Of a stretch of 64,000 bases of DNA, positions 1-8,225 are shown piece by piece (positions within the stretch are counted from its first letter, which is position 1; the number at the start of each line of letters is the position of its first letter). The stretch is from M0027 sp021713415 (lineage in GTDB: Bacteria; Pseudomonadota; Gammaproteobacteria; Francisellales; Francisellaceae). The stretch is taken from positions 50,005 through 114,004 of the forward strand of contig JAKJJQ010000003.1 in NCBI GenBank assembly GCA_021713415.1, written 5' to 3'. The position numbers and the translations under genes were made by a program. The notes below the pieces were generated by a model that saw only the letters and a list, made by a program, of their open reading frames with translations, was not told where the DNA came from and did no database searches.

Positions 1-1
1 T

Positions 2-970
2 AATTTACTTGTTGGCATTTCCAAGCCTGTTTATCGTACAGGCCGCCGTCAAGTACTTAATGGTGAGCTTTTAAAACATTTCCCTAATCATAGCCATCAA
101 GATATTGTAGATCGAACTGGAATTGAGAATCGCTACTGGTTAAAAGATGGTGAGAGTGTCGTTGATTTAGCTTATGAAGCAACCATTGAAATATTTAATC
201 AACATCAACTAAAACTTAGTGATATTGATCTTATTTTATGTGCTACTTGTACGCCAGAAGTATACCAATCACCTGCAGTTGCAACGCAAGTTTTAGAAAA
301 ACTATACACGAATTTTGGTGAGCATCATATTACTGCGTATGATCTTAATGCTGCTTGTAGTGGTTATATCTATGCATTAAACCATGCAAAAGATTTCTTA
401 AAATCAAGACCAAAAGCACGAGTCTTATTACTAACTGCTGAAGCACTATCTAAGTATGTTGATCCAACTGACTTTGATACTGCATTTTTATTTGGTGATG
501 CAGCAACAGCTACAATTATTACAGGTGAAGAACACATTGGTGATGCAACAGCAATCGTTGAGCAAACATTACTAACTGCTACTGCTAAACCAGCAGAGGT
601 AATTAATGTTCCAACGAATAAAGCTTCTGGTATTGCATTAAAAGGTGGGATGTTATTCACATCTGCTGTGAAGACCATGTCACAAGTGATGCATGACTGC
701 TGTGAAAGCGCCAAACTTGATTTACATGATTTTGATTTAATCGTTCCACACCAAGCAAATTTACGTATTTCAGCAGCCATTGAAAAACGTTTAAAACTTG
801 CTCCAGGCACCTTATACAGTAATATTGAGCGCTTTGGCAATACCTCATCTTGCACAATCCCAATTGCATTATCAGAGACCTTAAACGACTTAAAAGCAAA
901 TGAGAAAGTTGCGCTTTGCGCCTTTGGCGCAGGCTTCACAGCAGGTGCTGCCATTCTTACAAAGAAATAG
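2..970 (+). CDS. 3-oxoacyl-ACP synthase III (FabH-like), 5' end outside window
   Basis: The frame is open from the left edge (first full codon at base 2) to TAG at 968-970, giving 322 residues without the start. The KAS III catalytic triad is visible: Cys in NAACSGY, His in VPHQAN and Asn in FGNTSS, in the usual order and spacing. Enzymes of this family condense an acyl-CoA or acyl donor with malonyl-ACP to start fatty acid synthesis in the cytoplasm. The first visible residues (LLVGISKPVYRTGR, then NGELL) align with the usual N-terminal strand and N-E-L region of FabH. Probably only a few residues are missing, although an upstream domain cannot be excluded. FabH paralogues also act in secondary metabolism, so the exact donor is not assignable. 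The family call is firm; fabH itself is not certain. Confidence 0.87.
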   Translation, partial: NLLVGISKPVYRTGRRQVLNGELLKHFPNHSHQDIVDRTGIENRYWLKDGESVVDLAYEATIEIFNQHQLKLSDIDLILCATCTPEVYQSPAVATQVLEKLYTNFGEHHITAYDLNAACSGYIYALNHAKDFLKSRPKARVLLLTAEALSKYVDPTDFDTAFLFGDAATATIITGEEHIGDATAIVEQTLLTATAKPAEVINVPTNKASGIALKGGMLFTSAVKTMSQVMHDCCESAKLDLHDFDLIVPHQANLRISAAIEKRLKLAPGTLYSNIERFGNTSSCTIPIALSETLNDLKANEKVALCAFGAGFTAGAAILTKK

Positions 971-1088
971 ATTAATGAAAAAATAAAAATTTAGTTTATG
1001 AGTTAACATATTTTAATACCATAAACGTTAAAAGTGTGTTATTGTATTGTCGCAATAGTTATTCATTAAAATATAGGAAAATAAAAAT

Positions 1089-1280
1089 ATGGCAACTGGT
1101 ACAGTAAAATTTTTTAATCACGAGAAAGGCTTTGGATTTATTAAACCAGAAGATGGTTCTAAAGATTTGTTCGTACACAAAAGTAACGTTGAAGGCATGA
1201 TTAATGATAATGATCAAGTCGAATATGAAGTTACAACAACTCAAAAAGGCCCTGCTGCCGTTAATGTAAGAAAAATCTAA
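1089..1280 (+). CDS. Cold-shock domain protein (CspA family)
   Basis: A 63-residue single cold-shock domain. It begins with the typical MATGTVKFFN strand and carries both RNA-binding motifs, RNP1 (KGFGFI) and RNP2 (DLFVH). Members bind single-stranded RNA/DNA in the cytoplasm and melt RNA secondary structure, often as RNA chaperones or antiterminators. The length is slightly shorter than E. coli CspA (70 aa). It stands alone, with about 120 bp before it and 150 bp after it. The 5' region is AT-rich with an AGGAAAA ribosome-binding site close to the ATG. Which Csp paralogue this is, and whether it is cold-inducible, cannot be read from the sequence. Confidence 0.93.
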   Translation: MATGTVKFFNHEKGFGFIKPEDGSKDLFVHKSNVEGMINDNDQVEYEVTTTQKGPAAVNVRKI

Positions 1281-1431
1281 ACCTAATTACATTTATTTTT
1301 ACAGCTCTTATTATTTCTTATAAATTTTTAAAATGCATAGATTTTATTTATTTTTCTCAGTTAATTTTGGCTGATAAATACCATTATAATAAACATACTG
1401 TTTACGGAAAATATTTTAAAATGGAACTTTC

Positions 1432-1752
1432 ATGTCAAAAAAAATTTATAAACAACAAAGTACAAGTAATTTATTATTTAGCTTAATGAAGCAATCTATG
1501 AATGCTTCTCAACAAAGAGAAATAAGCGTAGGTATCCGTTCTAATATAGAAATTCACACTCTTGATGCAACGCAAACTTTAAATCATGATCCAAGAATCG
1601 ATATTGTAATTAATGTTAAGGGATCAATATCTCCATTATCTCCTTTCTTTAAACACCAGTTACAATCAGAAATATCAAAACGCGGAGGCTTAGACTATGA
1701 AAATGAGGTTGGGCAAGACCTAGCCCAAGAGATTTCTTCATTTGCATTATAA
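1432..1752 (+). CDS. Hypothetical protein, 106 aa
   Basis: I do not recognise this protein. It has 106 residues, no signal peptide and no membrane segment. The N-terminus is basic and Gln/Ser-rich (MSKKIYKQQSTSN), followed by a mixed region with an IDIVINVKG strand-like stretch. The codon pattern is consistent with a real gene. It converges on the CaaX-protein gene on the other strand with a 22-bp gap, so the two may share a termination region. The start ATG at 1432 is preceded by a weak GGAAC element. An out-of-frame ATG at 1421 does not open this frame. No function is proposed. Confidence 0.55.
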   Translation: MSKKIYKQQSTSNLLFSLMKQSMNASQQREISVGIRSNIEIHTLDATQTLNHDPRIDIVINVKGSISPLSPFFKHQLQSEISKRGGLDYENEVGQDLAQEISSFAL

Positions 1753-1774
1753 AATTAGCTAGTTCACCAAGATG

Positions 1775-2674
1775 CTATAATATTACACACCTTGAATGCT
1801 TAGCTAAATCAGTCATATGTTCTTGATATCCTTCATAAAAAGCTTGTATAGGATTAAGGCTTTCAATATAGGCTTCTTTTATACTCTGATAATTTTGAGA
1901 GTCTTTTCGGTATTCAGGTTTTTTAAACTGTTCAATATTCTTCATTACTTCTATATGCCCTGGTTTTATACAATGTGGCGTTAAACTTGCTCTAAAGTCA
2001 GCTTCGTCTTGTGCTAGGTCTGGTAGATTATCAGAATGAACTCTTAATAGAATTCTCTCAGACAAATCTCCATTAAGGTATTTAGTATAATCATCAAAAC
2101 ATTGAGTAGCGTACTTTTCATCAAAAAAATAGACATGTGATGATGTAATAGCCTCTTCAATATTATACTTAGCATTTGTTTGTGCTAATGCAAGCTGATG
2201 AATTGGATGTTTTGGGTCACTTTTAATTTGATCTATAACTCCAGCAAATTTCTCTGCAAAGCCTTTTGTATTTTTAACATCATAAGCTTTTTTCCACTCC
2301 GTCGTTGTCATAGCTTTACCACGTATTTCACCAGTACTTTGGATATAATCTTGCAAGGTTTTTTGATACTTACTATCAAAAGTAGCATGATCTTCAGGAC
2401 TAGCCGTCACTTCTATCTCCAGATCTGGTTTTACTAAAATTCCATTTAATACTAACGCTTCAAACTCATTTGGATCTTTTGCCCTAGATGCCTTAACTAA
2501 AATTGAAAGAATATTTCCAGTAAATTCTTTATCAAAATTTTTTTCTTTATCTTTTAAAAAAGCGCCATTTGGACTAGCCTCTCGTTTTCCAGTTCGAGCA
2601 TAAGTATGTGTTAAACCATTTTCTGATAAAGTTTTAAGAAGTTTTTTTGATGTTAAATGATAGTAGTATGGCAT
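1775..2674 (-). CDS. Effector-like protein with C-terminal CaaX box; possible ADP-ribosyltransferase-like fold
   Basis: A 299-residue protein without signal peptide or membrane segment. The last four residues, Cys296-Val-Ile-Leu299, form a CaaX box. A terminal Leu is the geranylgeranyltransferase I preference in eukaryotes; bacteria lack these enzymes, so a CaaX tail suggests lipidation inside a host cell. The N-terminal YYYHLTSKKLL...NGL resembles the Y-H-x-T-s...L...GL opening of several ADP-ribosyltransferase-like families. Later motifs VYFF (residues 181-184) and PGHIEVM (238-244) would supply Tyr and Glu of an H-Y-E triad (His6, Tyr182, Glu242). That fold assignment is inference from motif spacing. 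The start ATG follows an AAAGAGGG element and lies in one arm of an inverted repeat. The gene is monocistronic, convergent with the 106-aa gene. The tail is certain; the enzymatic activity is not. Confidence 0.6.
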   Translation of the reverse strand: MPYYYHLTSKKLLKTLSENGLTHTYARTGKREASPNGAFLKDKEKNFDKEFTGNILSILVKASRAKDPNEFEALVLNGILVKPDLEIEVTASPEDHATFDSKYQKTLQDYIQSTGEIRGKAMTTTEWKKAYDVKNTKGFAEKFAGVIDQIKSDPKHPIHQLALAQTNAKYNIEEAITSSHVYFFDEKYATQCFDDYTKYLNGDLSERILLRVHSDNLPDLAQDEADFRASLTPHCIKPGHIEVMKNIEQFKKPEYRKDSQNYQSIKEAYIESLNPIQAFYEGYQEHMTDLAKHSRCVIL

Positions 2675-2721
2675 AATGCAACCCTCTTTAATGTTAAGTT
2701 TTTAAAAGAAGTTGCATTATG
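2672..2721. repeat. 11-bp perfect inverted repeat over the start of the CaaX gene
   Basis: The arms CATAATGCAAC (2672-2682) and GTTGCATTATG (2711-2721) are perfectly complementary and separated by 28 bp. The left arm contains the start codon of the CaaX gene (minus strand). The Shine-Dalgarno-like AAAGAGGG lies at the edge of the loop. In RNA this could form a hairpin that holds the start codon; in DNA it could be an operator for a dimeric regulator. The function is inferred only. Confidence 0.6.
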
Positions 2722-2866
2722 AGTGTGATTATTTAAAGCTTGAACTTAAAAAAATGGATTTAATTTATATTGACATACTAAAATAATATTTAAGCTTCTT
2801 ATTCTTAAAAAGAAATATTTAAATAAATAATAAACATATTAATATAATTATTGATATAGCAAATAG

Positions 2867-3916
2867 TTATAATAACTTTTCTAAAAATACTTTTAACACC
2901 ATCTGTGGTGTTAATTGGTTTAAGCAATTCATATGAACTAATGGGCAAGTACGTTTAAAGCAAGGACGACACTCAAGATCAAGATAAATACTCTCAGCCT
3001 TGTTGTTTAACGGCGGGGTAAAGCCTGCTGAGGATGAACCATAAATAACCAAGGTTGGTCGCTCAAATGCGCTAGCAATGTGCATTAACCCTGTATCATT
3101 GGTTAATACAGCCTTAACTTGGGATAATAAGCCAACAACTTCAGTAATCTTTGTTTTAGCTACCAAATCAATCAAATGATTTTTAAATTCATCGGTTACT
3201 ATATTTTCATACTCTGTTAGGATTTTATCTGAGATTTCTTTATCACCTGGTCCACCTAATAGCAATATTTTATAGCCTTCTTTTGCTAATTGAGCTGCCG
3301 TTTGCGCAAAATAGTTCTCTGGCCATCGCTTTGCTGGGCCATATTCAGCACCAGGACAAAATGCAATAAGTTTTTGATAGCTACGATCATCAAAGCCAAA
3401 TTTTTGTGATATTTGATTTACTTTTACTTGATCAAATTTAAGCTTAGGCCAAGGTAATTTGCTAGGTAATAGATCCTTTTTACCAACACCTAATGCGCAA
3501 AAGCGCTCGATCATTAAAGGTAATTTCTCTTTATCTAAGTGACGCAAATCATTAAGCAATAAATAGCGACTCTCACCTTTAAAACCAATACGATGCTTTA
3601 TTTTACCAAATAGAGCAACTAAAGCAGATTTCCATGAATTAGGTAATACAATTGCATGTGTATAGCCTTTATTTTTTAGTGACTTACCTAGTAGCCTACG
3701 ATCACTAAATCCAAGCTTTTTACGTTTAAATGGTGCTAAGATTACTTCATTTACTTCTGGCATAAATTGAACTAAATCATAGGTTGATTTAGGTGCTAAA
3801 ACATCAATTAAACAGTCAGGGTCATTTAATTTTAAAAGACGATAAAGCGATTGGGACATAATCATATCACCAATCCAACTAGGCCCAATAATTAAATAAT
3901 AATTTCTTTTATTCAT
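2867..3916 (-). CDS. waaF: Lipopolysaccharide heptosyltransferase II
   Basis: A 349-aa glycosyltransferase family 9 protein that transfers the second L-glycero-D-manno-heptose to the LPS inner core on the cytoplasmic face of the inner membrane. The N-terminal IIGPSWIGDMIMSQSLY, the central PGAEYGPAKRWP motif and the C-terminal NDTGLMHIASA nucleotide-sugar motif are all diagnostic of WaaF. So is the Cys-rich tail CRPCFKRTCPL. The length is normal (E. coli WaaF 348 aa). It is the last gene of a leftward run after the zf-CHCC gene with a 5-bp gap, consistent with co-transcription. In Pseudomonas and relatives glnE, ilvE and waaF lie together; here ilvE is absent from the run. Confidence 0.93.
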   Translation of the reverse strand: MNKRNYYLIIGPSWIGDMIMSQSLYRLLKLNDPDCLIDVLAPKSTYDLVQFMPEVNEVILAPFKRKKLGFSDRRLLGKSLKNKGYTHAIVLPNSWKSALVALFGKIKHRIGFKGESRYLLLNDLRHLDKEKLPLMIERFCALGVGKKDLLPSKLPWPKLKFDQVKVNQISQKFGFDDRSYQKLIAFCPGAEYGPAKRWPENYFAQTAAQLAKEGYKILLLGGPGDKEISDKILTEYENIVTDEFKNHLIDLVAKTKITEVVGLLSQVKAVLTNDTGLMHIASAFERPTLVIYGSSSAGFTPPLNNKAESIYLDLECRPCFKRTCPLVHMNCLNQLTPQMVLKVFLEKLL

Positions 3917-3921
3917 ATAAA

Positions 3922-4152
3922 CTAAATATCAATTATTCTATCTGTTGGATCATCAACGAGCTCTTTTTTTTCTTCTTCTGAAACATCTAATTTGAACTTA
4001 GTACTACAATAAGGGCAACTATTTTCAGGTGCACCAACACTTAATTCTATAAATACGCGAGGGTGTTCATTCCAAAGCTTTGTTTCATCGGTTGGACAGT
4101 GAACTGGCAAATCGCTCAAAGTTACATGAACAATATGATTATTTTCAGACAT
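3922..4152 (-). CDS. Zinc-finger (zf-CHCC) domain protein
   Basis: A 76-aa protein with the zf-CHCC signature Cys19, His30, Cys46 and Cys49 (HCP...NEHPRVFIEL...CPYC), the zinc-binding fold related to mitochondrial NDUFS6. The role in bacteria is not established. A GTG two codons upstream (4158) would add two residues, but the ATG at 4152 has an AGGAG element five bases before it, so I use the ATG. It sits between glnE and waaF, a conserved position in several gammaproteobacteria. The tail is acidic (SEEEKKELVDDPTD). The family call is secure; the function is unknown. Confidence 0.86.
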   Translation of the reverse strand: MSENNHIVHVTLSDLPVHCPTDETKLWNEHPRVFIELSVGAPENSCPYCSTKFKLDVSEEEKKELVDDPTDRIIDI

Positions 4153-4221
4153 AGCCACTCCTATTTAAATCTCATTAATCACTTTATCTTTAGTAAGAAT
4201 AGCTTAATTTAAAATACTCGA

Positions 4222-6969
4222 CTAATTAAGCCATTTTTCATAAATTCTCTTTACCTTGCTATCATAAGGCTTTAATTTATCAATCTCAACTAACAATGGT
4301 TGATTCTTGAATAAACAGTCATAACTTAAATCACGATAATAACAATAAGCTTCAATCAACATTTGCGCTTGTTGAAATTCAAGTAGCTGCGCACTTTCCA
4401 TAGATTGAAAAATACGAATATTATCGCTAAATAGGCTAATTTCTTTATATTTACTGGTATATGCTAATGCCATATATTGAGCTAAAAACTCAATATCGAT
4501 CATACCACCTGGAGAAAATTTTAAATCAAAATAGCCATTTTTAGGTTTATATAGATTTTGATTCATTTTTTTACGCATCGTTATGATCTGATCTTTAAGT
4601 TCATCCAAATTTTTATTCCTAGCCAACACATGATAACGTATTAACTCAAACTTATTTTTAAGTACTTCACTACCACAGATCCAACGAGCACGCGTAATGG
4701 CTTGATGCTCCCAAACCCAGGCTTGATTCATTTGATAATTTTCAAATGCATTAATATCAGAAACCAATAATCCAGTCTCACCCGATGGCCTTAATCTTAA
4801 ATCAATGCTATATAACTTCCCTGAGTAACTTTCTGTTTGCATTAAGCTCACAAAAAGCTGTACGACTTTAACATACACTTTCGCTTGATTTTTTAACTCA
4901 TCAGACGAATCATAAAGAAAAATTAAATCAAGATCTGAGCCAAAGCCAAGTTCAAAGCCACCTAGTTTTCCATATGCGATAACAGCAAATGATTCTCTTA
5001 GGCGAGTATACTCACTATCCTTAATAGATAATCTACGTTTTATTTGCCTCCAAGCAGCATCTAACATCACTTCAATAATAGATTCAGCTAAAGCACTTAA
5101 GACATCTGATGTTTCCATTAAAGTTAAGCTACGCTTAAATTCAGCAATAGCCACTTTAAAAACTTCTTCAACCTTAAAACGACGTACAGTTTCTATTAAC
5201 TCTTCTTTACTATTACTGTCAACTTGGCTAATCCGTTTTAATAAAAAAGTATTATAATCTGATTTATTTAAATACAGTTGCTTATGGTCATCAGATAAAA
5301 ACAATGCAGTTTCTAATAAATGAGGATACTGAATTAAACGCTGTGAAAACCAATTTCCTGTTGATATGATTTTAACTAGATCAGATAGCTGCGCTTTAGA
5401 TTCAGCCAATAAATGCAAATAGGTGCTACGTCTAGCAATCGTTCTTAATAATTTTATTATATGTTCTAAAAGTGCATATTGTTCTTCTTTAGAATAAAGA
5501 TAAACTTCAATTAAAAATGAAAATAGTAACTCATTAATCAAATGATAAGTTTGCTCGGATAATTGGCTATTTCGTTTTAATTTTGCTTTAAATGTATTAA
5601 TTAATGCCTCTATATCAGCTTCTTGTTCAATTTTTGCCAATACAGATTCAGTCGCGTGACTTTGATTTACTTTATGTGTTTGATCTATCTCTTTAAAGTG
5701 AGTTAACTGATCAAATGCCACCTGTACGGCTTTCGCTATTTGTTTGTAATCAGCAAACAAATCCTGCCAACTATCATAAGATAGCATTTTACTTGCTCTT
5801 ATTTGATTTAATTCTTTTTTAGGCAAATGATGCCTTTGTTGGTCATTGATCATTTGCAATACATTTTCTAAGTTTCTAAGAAATACATAATGTTGATACA
5901 GTTGATCTGCAATTGATTGATCAATATGTTGGTATTTTGCTAGATTCATCAGTGCATCATGTAAATGACAGGTTCTTAAGTGACGATTTTGACCACCATA
6001 AATTAATTGATAACATTGAACAATAAACTCTATCTCACGAATACCACCTCGGCCAAGCTTAATATTAAAACGTAAACGCTCAATCTGCATCTCTTTAAGA
6101 ATTTTACTTTTCATACGCCGAATAGCATCTAAAACTGTATAATCCATATAATTTCGATAAACAAAATCACTAATAACCTGATTAACTTGTTCATTCATAG
6201 TTGCTACTTGACGCGCTTTTATTAATGCATATCGCTCCCATTCTCTGGCATGTTTAATACAATAAGATTGAAAACTTGAAATTGAACATACTAACGGCGC
6301 ACCTTCTCCAAATGGCCTTAAGCGCATATCAACTCGATAGACAAAGCCATCTTTAGTTAACTGACTTAAATATTGAATAAACCGTTGTGCAACATTCGTA
6401 TAAACTTTTAATGGGTCAAATGATAATTTATTTTTTTCATCATACAAAAAAATTAAATCAATATCAGATGAAAAATTTAGCTCATTGCCACCTAATTTAC
6501 CTAAAGCCAATGTAATCAGTGGTGGTAAATGATCCAAATTAAATTGTGCTTTTATATCTGCGTATGTTTTCTCTAAAGTGATTTTAATTAAATGATCGGC
6601 TAATGATGATAGATGCTTGGCAATTAGTTCAAACGGTTGCTTTTGATTAATCATGTGATGAATAATTATTACCGAATGAAGTCTTCTAAATAGGCGAATG
6701 GCTTGATTAAAATCTTTTATAGCGTGCTTTAGAATAAACTCATCATATGCTTGAGTATAGTTTTTTGGCAAGGCAGATATCACTGCCTCTACAAATAGAT
6801 CAAGATGTTGTTTGGCAAATAAAACAATAAAAGGTGAATTATCAAATAAAAATTCAATCTGTGAACGACTTAATTTATTTAGAATTTGGTCATTGTTGAT
6901 CTCATTTAATTGTTTGAACACTAATTCAATTAATTCATTATATTGATTATCTTTGCTTAACTCGGCCAT
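4222..6969 (-). CDS. glnE: Bifunctional glutamine synthetase adenylyltransferase/deadenylase
   Basis: A 915-aa enzyme (E. coli 946) that adds and removes AMP on the conserved Tyr of glutamine synthetase in response to PII. Both nucleotidyltransferase-like domains are present with their G-S-D-x-D type metal motifs: NFSSDIDLIFLYD near residue 170 and GFGSDLDLIFLYD near 680. Each is preceded by GKLGG. The frame extends to a TTG at 7014, overlapping tag by 34 bp. I prefer the ATG at 6969, which has TTGGAAG just upstream and follows the tag stop by 11 bp. Its target GlnA, with the modifiable Tyr, is encoded at 20.5-21.9 kb. Operon: unknown gene, tag, glnE, then zf-CHCC and waaF. Confidence 0.95.
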   Translation of the reverse strand: MAELSKDNQYNELIELVFKQLNEINNDQILNKLSRSQIEFLFDNSPFIVLFAKQHLDLFVEAVISALPKNYTQAYDEFILKHAIKDFNQAIRLFRRLHSVIIIHHMINQKQPFELIAKHLSSLADHLIKITLEKTYADIKAQFNLDHLPPLITLALGKLGGNELNFSSDIDLIFLYDEKNKLSFDPLKVYTNVAQRFIQYLSQLTKDGFVYRVDMRLRPFGEGAPLVCSISSFQSYCIKHAREWERYALIKARQVATMNEQVNQVISDFVYRNYMDYTVLDAIRRMKSKILKEMQIERLRFNIKLGRGGIREIEFIVQCYQLIYGGQNRHLRTCHLHDALMNLAKYQHIDQSIADQLYQHYVFLRNLENVLQMINDQQRHHLPKKELNQIRASKMLSYDSWQDLFADYKQIAKAVQVAFDQLTHFKEIDQTHKVNQSHATESVLAKIEQEADIEALINTFKAKLKRNSQLSEQTYHLINELLFSFLIEVYLYSKEEQYALLEHIIKLLRTIARRSTYLHLLAESKAQLSDLVKIISTGNWFSQRLIQYPHLLETALFLSDDHKQLYLNKSDYNTFLLKRISQVDSNSKEELIETVRRFKVEEVFKVAIAEFKRSLTLMETSDVLSALAESIIEVMLDAAWRQIKRRLSIKDSEYTRLRESFAVIAYGKLGGFELGFGSDLDLIFLYDSSDELKNQAKVYVKVVQLFVSLMQTESYSGKLYSIDLRLRPSGETGLLVSDINAFENYQMNQAWVWEHQAITRARWICGSEVLKNKFELIRYHVLARNKNLDELKDQIITMRKKMNQNLYKPKNGYFDLKFSPGGMIDIEFLAQYMALAYTSKYKEISLFSDNIRIFQSMESAQLLEFQQAQMLIEAYCYYRDLSYDCLFKNQPLLVEIDKLKPYDSKVKRIYEKWLN

Positions 6970-6980
6970 TGCTTCCAATA

Positions 6981-7553
6981 TTAATCTGTATTTAGTTGAT
7001 GATAACGAAAACAATCCGTTGTATGGTCATTGACCATACCAGTTGCTTGCATAAATGCATAACAAATTGTAGGGCCTACAAATTTAAAACCTTTCTTTTT
7101 TAAATCTTTTGACATTGCGATTGAAATATCACTTTCTGATGGCACTTCTGATCTATCCTTCCAATGGTTAATAATTACCTTACCATCTACAAATGACCAT
7201 AAGTAATCACATAATGAACGCTGTTGATTTAACTCTATACAAGCACGCGCATTGTTAATAATTGCATTAATTTTTAATTTATTTCGGATAATACTAGCAT
7301 CTTGAAGTAATGACTGAATTTTTTTGTCATCATACTGGGCAATTAATTGAATATTAAACTGATCAAATAATACCCTATAAGCGTTGCGTTTTTTTAAAAT
7401 TGTAATCCAGCTTAATCCAGCTTGCATGCCTTCTAAAGACAAAAATTCAAATAATTGTCGCTCATCATAAACTGGTACACCCCATTCATGATCATGGTAG
7501 CCTAGATAAAGTGGATCATCATTAACCCAGAAACAGCGTCTTTTATCCTGCAT
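6981..7553 (-). CDS. tag: DNA-3-methyladenine glycosylase I
   Basis: A 190-aa constitutive base-excision repair glycosylase that removes 3-methyladenine from alkylated DNA. The N-terminal RCFWVNDDPLYLGYHDHEWG, with Cys7 and His22, and the C-terminal NDHTTDCFR supply the zinc-binding Cys/His set of the Tag family. The catalytic-pocket Glu lies in LEGMQAGLSW. The length matches E. coli Tag (187 aa). The frame opens at a TTG (7559), but the ATG at 7553 gives the family start. It overlaps the end of the upstream 87-aa gene by 11 bp, which indicates translational coupling. Well supported. Confidence 0.94.
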   Translation of the reverse strand: MQDKRRCFWVNDDPLYLGYHDHEWGVPVYDERQLFEFLSLEGMQAGLSWITILKKRNAYRVLFDQFNIQLIAQYDDKKIQSLLQDASIIRNKLKINAIINNARACIELNQQRSLCDYLWSFVDGKVIINHWKDRSEVPSESDISIAMSKDLKKKGFKFVGPTICYAFMQATGMVNDHTTDCFRYHQLNTD

Positions 7554-7806
7554 GTTCAAATGCGCCTGAAATGCTTAGAAAACATTTTTGATAAAGCTTT
7601 AAAAAATCATCTGCTGATGTAATTGTTTCATATTCACTTGCAAGTTTTGTTAGCTCTATTGCAGAAGAAACAAGACTGCCTAATGCTTGCGCAATTTCTT
7701 GATTTTCCATTGCATCAGTATGCGATAAAAGTTGATCTAAATCTAATGGAAAATCTGTCATTTCATCATTTAAGTTTTGCTTATTTTTAGAAGCCATGAT
7801 TTTCAT
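7543..7806 (-). CDS. Hypothetical protein, 87 aa, first gene of the tag-glnE run
   Basis: I do not recognise this protein. It is soluble and helical, with an acidic N-terminal third (TDFPLDLDQLLSHTDAMENQEIAQALG) and no signal peptide. It overlaps tag by 11 bp and is preceded by a clear AGGAG ribosome-binding site. A second in-frame ATG three codons in (MASKN) is also possible, because the spacing to AGGAG is short for the first and long for the second. Its position at the head of the tag-glnE-zf-waaF run makes it part of that transcription unit. Confidence 0.6.
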   Translation of the reverse strand: MKIMASKNKQNLNDEMTDFPLDLDQLLSHTDAMENQEIAQALGSLVSSAIELTKLASEYETITSADDFLKLYQKCFLSISGAFEHAG

Positions 7807-8225
7807 TTTCTCCTTGGTTAACGAAACTTAAATTTATCATAAAATAATTTACATCTAAAAACAATTTAAGCTTAAAATCATTAATTCAAATTAATATACT
7901 TACAAAATATAAAAAACTAATCATTATATTCTTATATTTGGAATCACTACTTAAAAAATTTAATTTATTGCAAATAATATAGATTTATTAAAAAAATTAT
8001 TTCAAGAAAATTCACATTCATTCACTCCAAGTATTTCATTATTATAAAAGAAGTTTTTAAAAATTTATCATGTTATTTTTATACCAATTAACTTCTTATT
8101 TTTTATCTTTCTATTTCAATAAGCCAGCACAAAATCTTTGTTCGGACTTATACAAAATGTTAGATTATGATTTTAAGTCAGAATGATTATATAAAATAAT
8201 TAACTTAATTAATAAGGGGTGCTTT
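7807..8225. other. 419-bp AT-rich divergent intergenic region
   Basis: No coding potential or RNA gene was seen. The region separates the leftward tag-glnE run from the rightward 933-aa gene and is strikingly AT-rich with A and T runs, so it should hold both promoters. The only sites I can name are the candidate promoter at 8138-8166 and the AAGGGGTG ribosome-binding site just before 8226. Confidence 0.5.
8138..8166 (+). promoter_or_regulatory. Candidate promoter of the 933-aa gene
   Basis: TTGTTC (8138-8143), a 17-bp spacer, then TAGATT (8161-8166), about 60 bp before the start codon. A 6-bp inverted repeat (GACTTA 8145-8150, TAAGTC 8174-8179) brackets the -10 and could be an operator. The match to consensus is moderate in a very AT-rich context. 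Confidence 0.35.

Noticed and set aside
370..954. 194-aa ORF opposite the FabH-like gene
   Set aside because: It lies fully antisense to a conserved enzyme, shows no family pattern and has the biased composition of a shadow frame.
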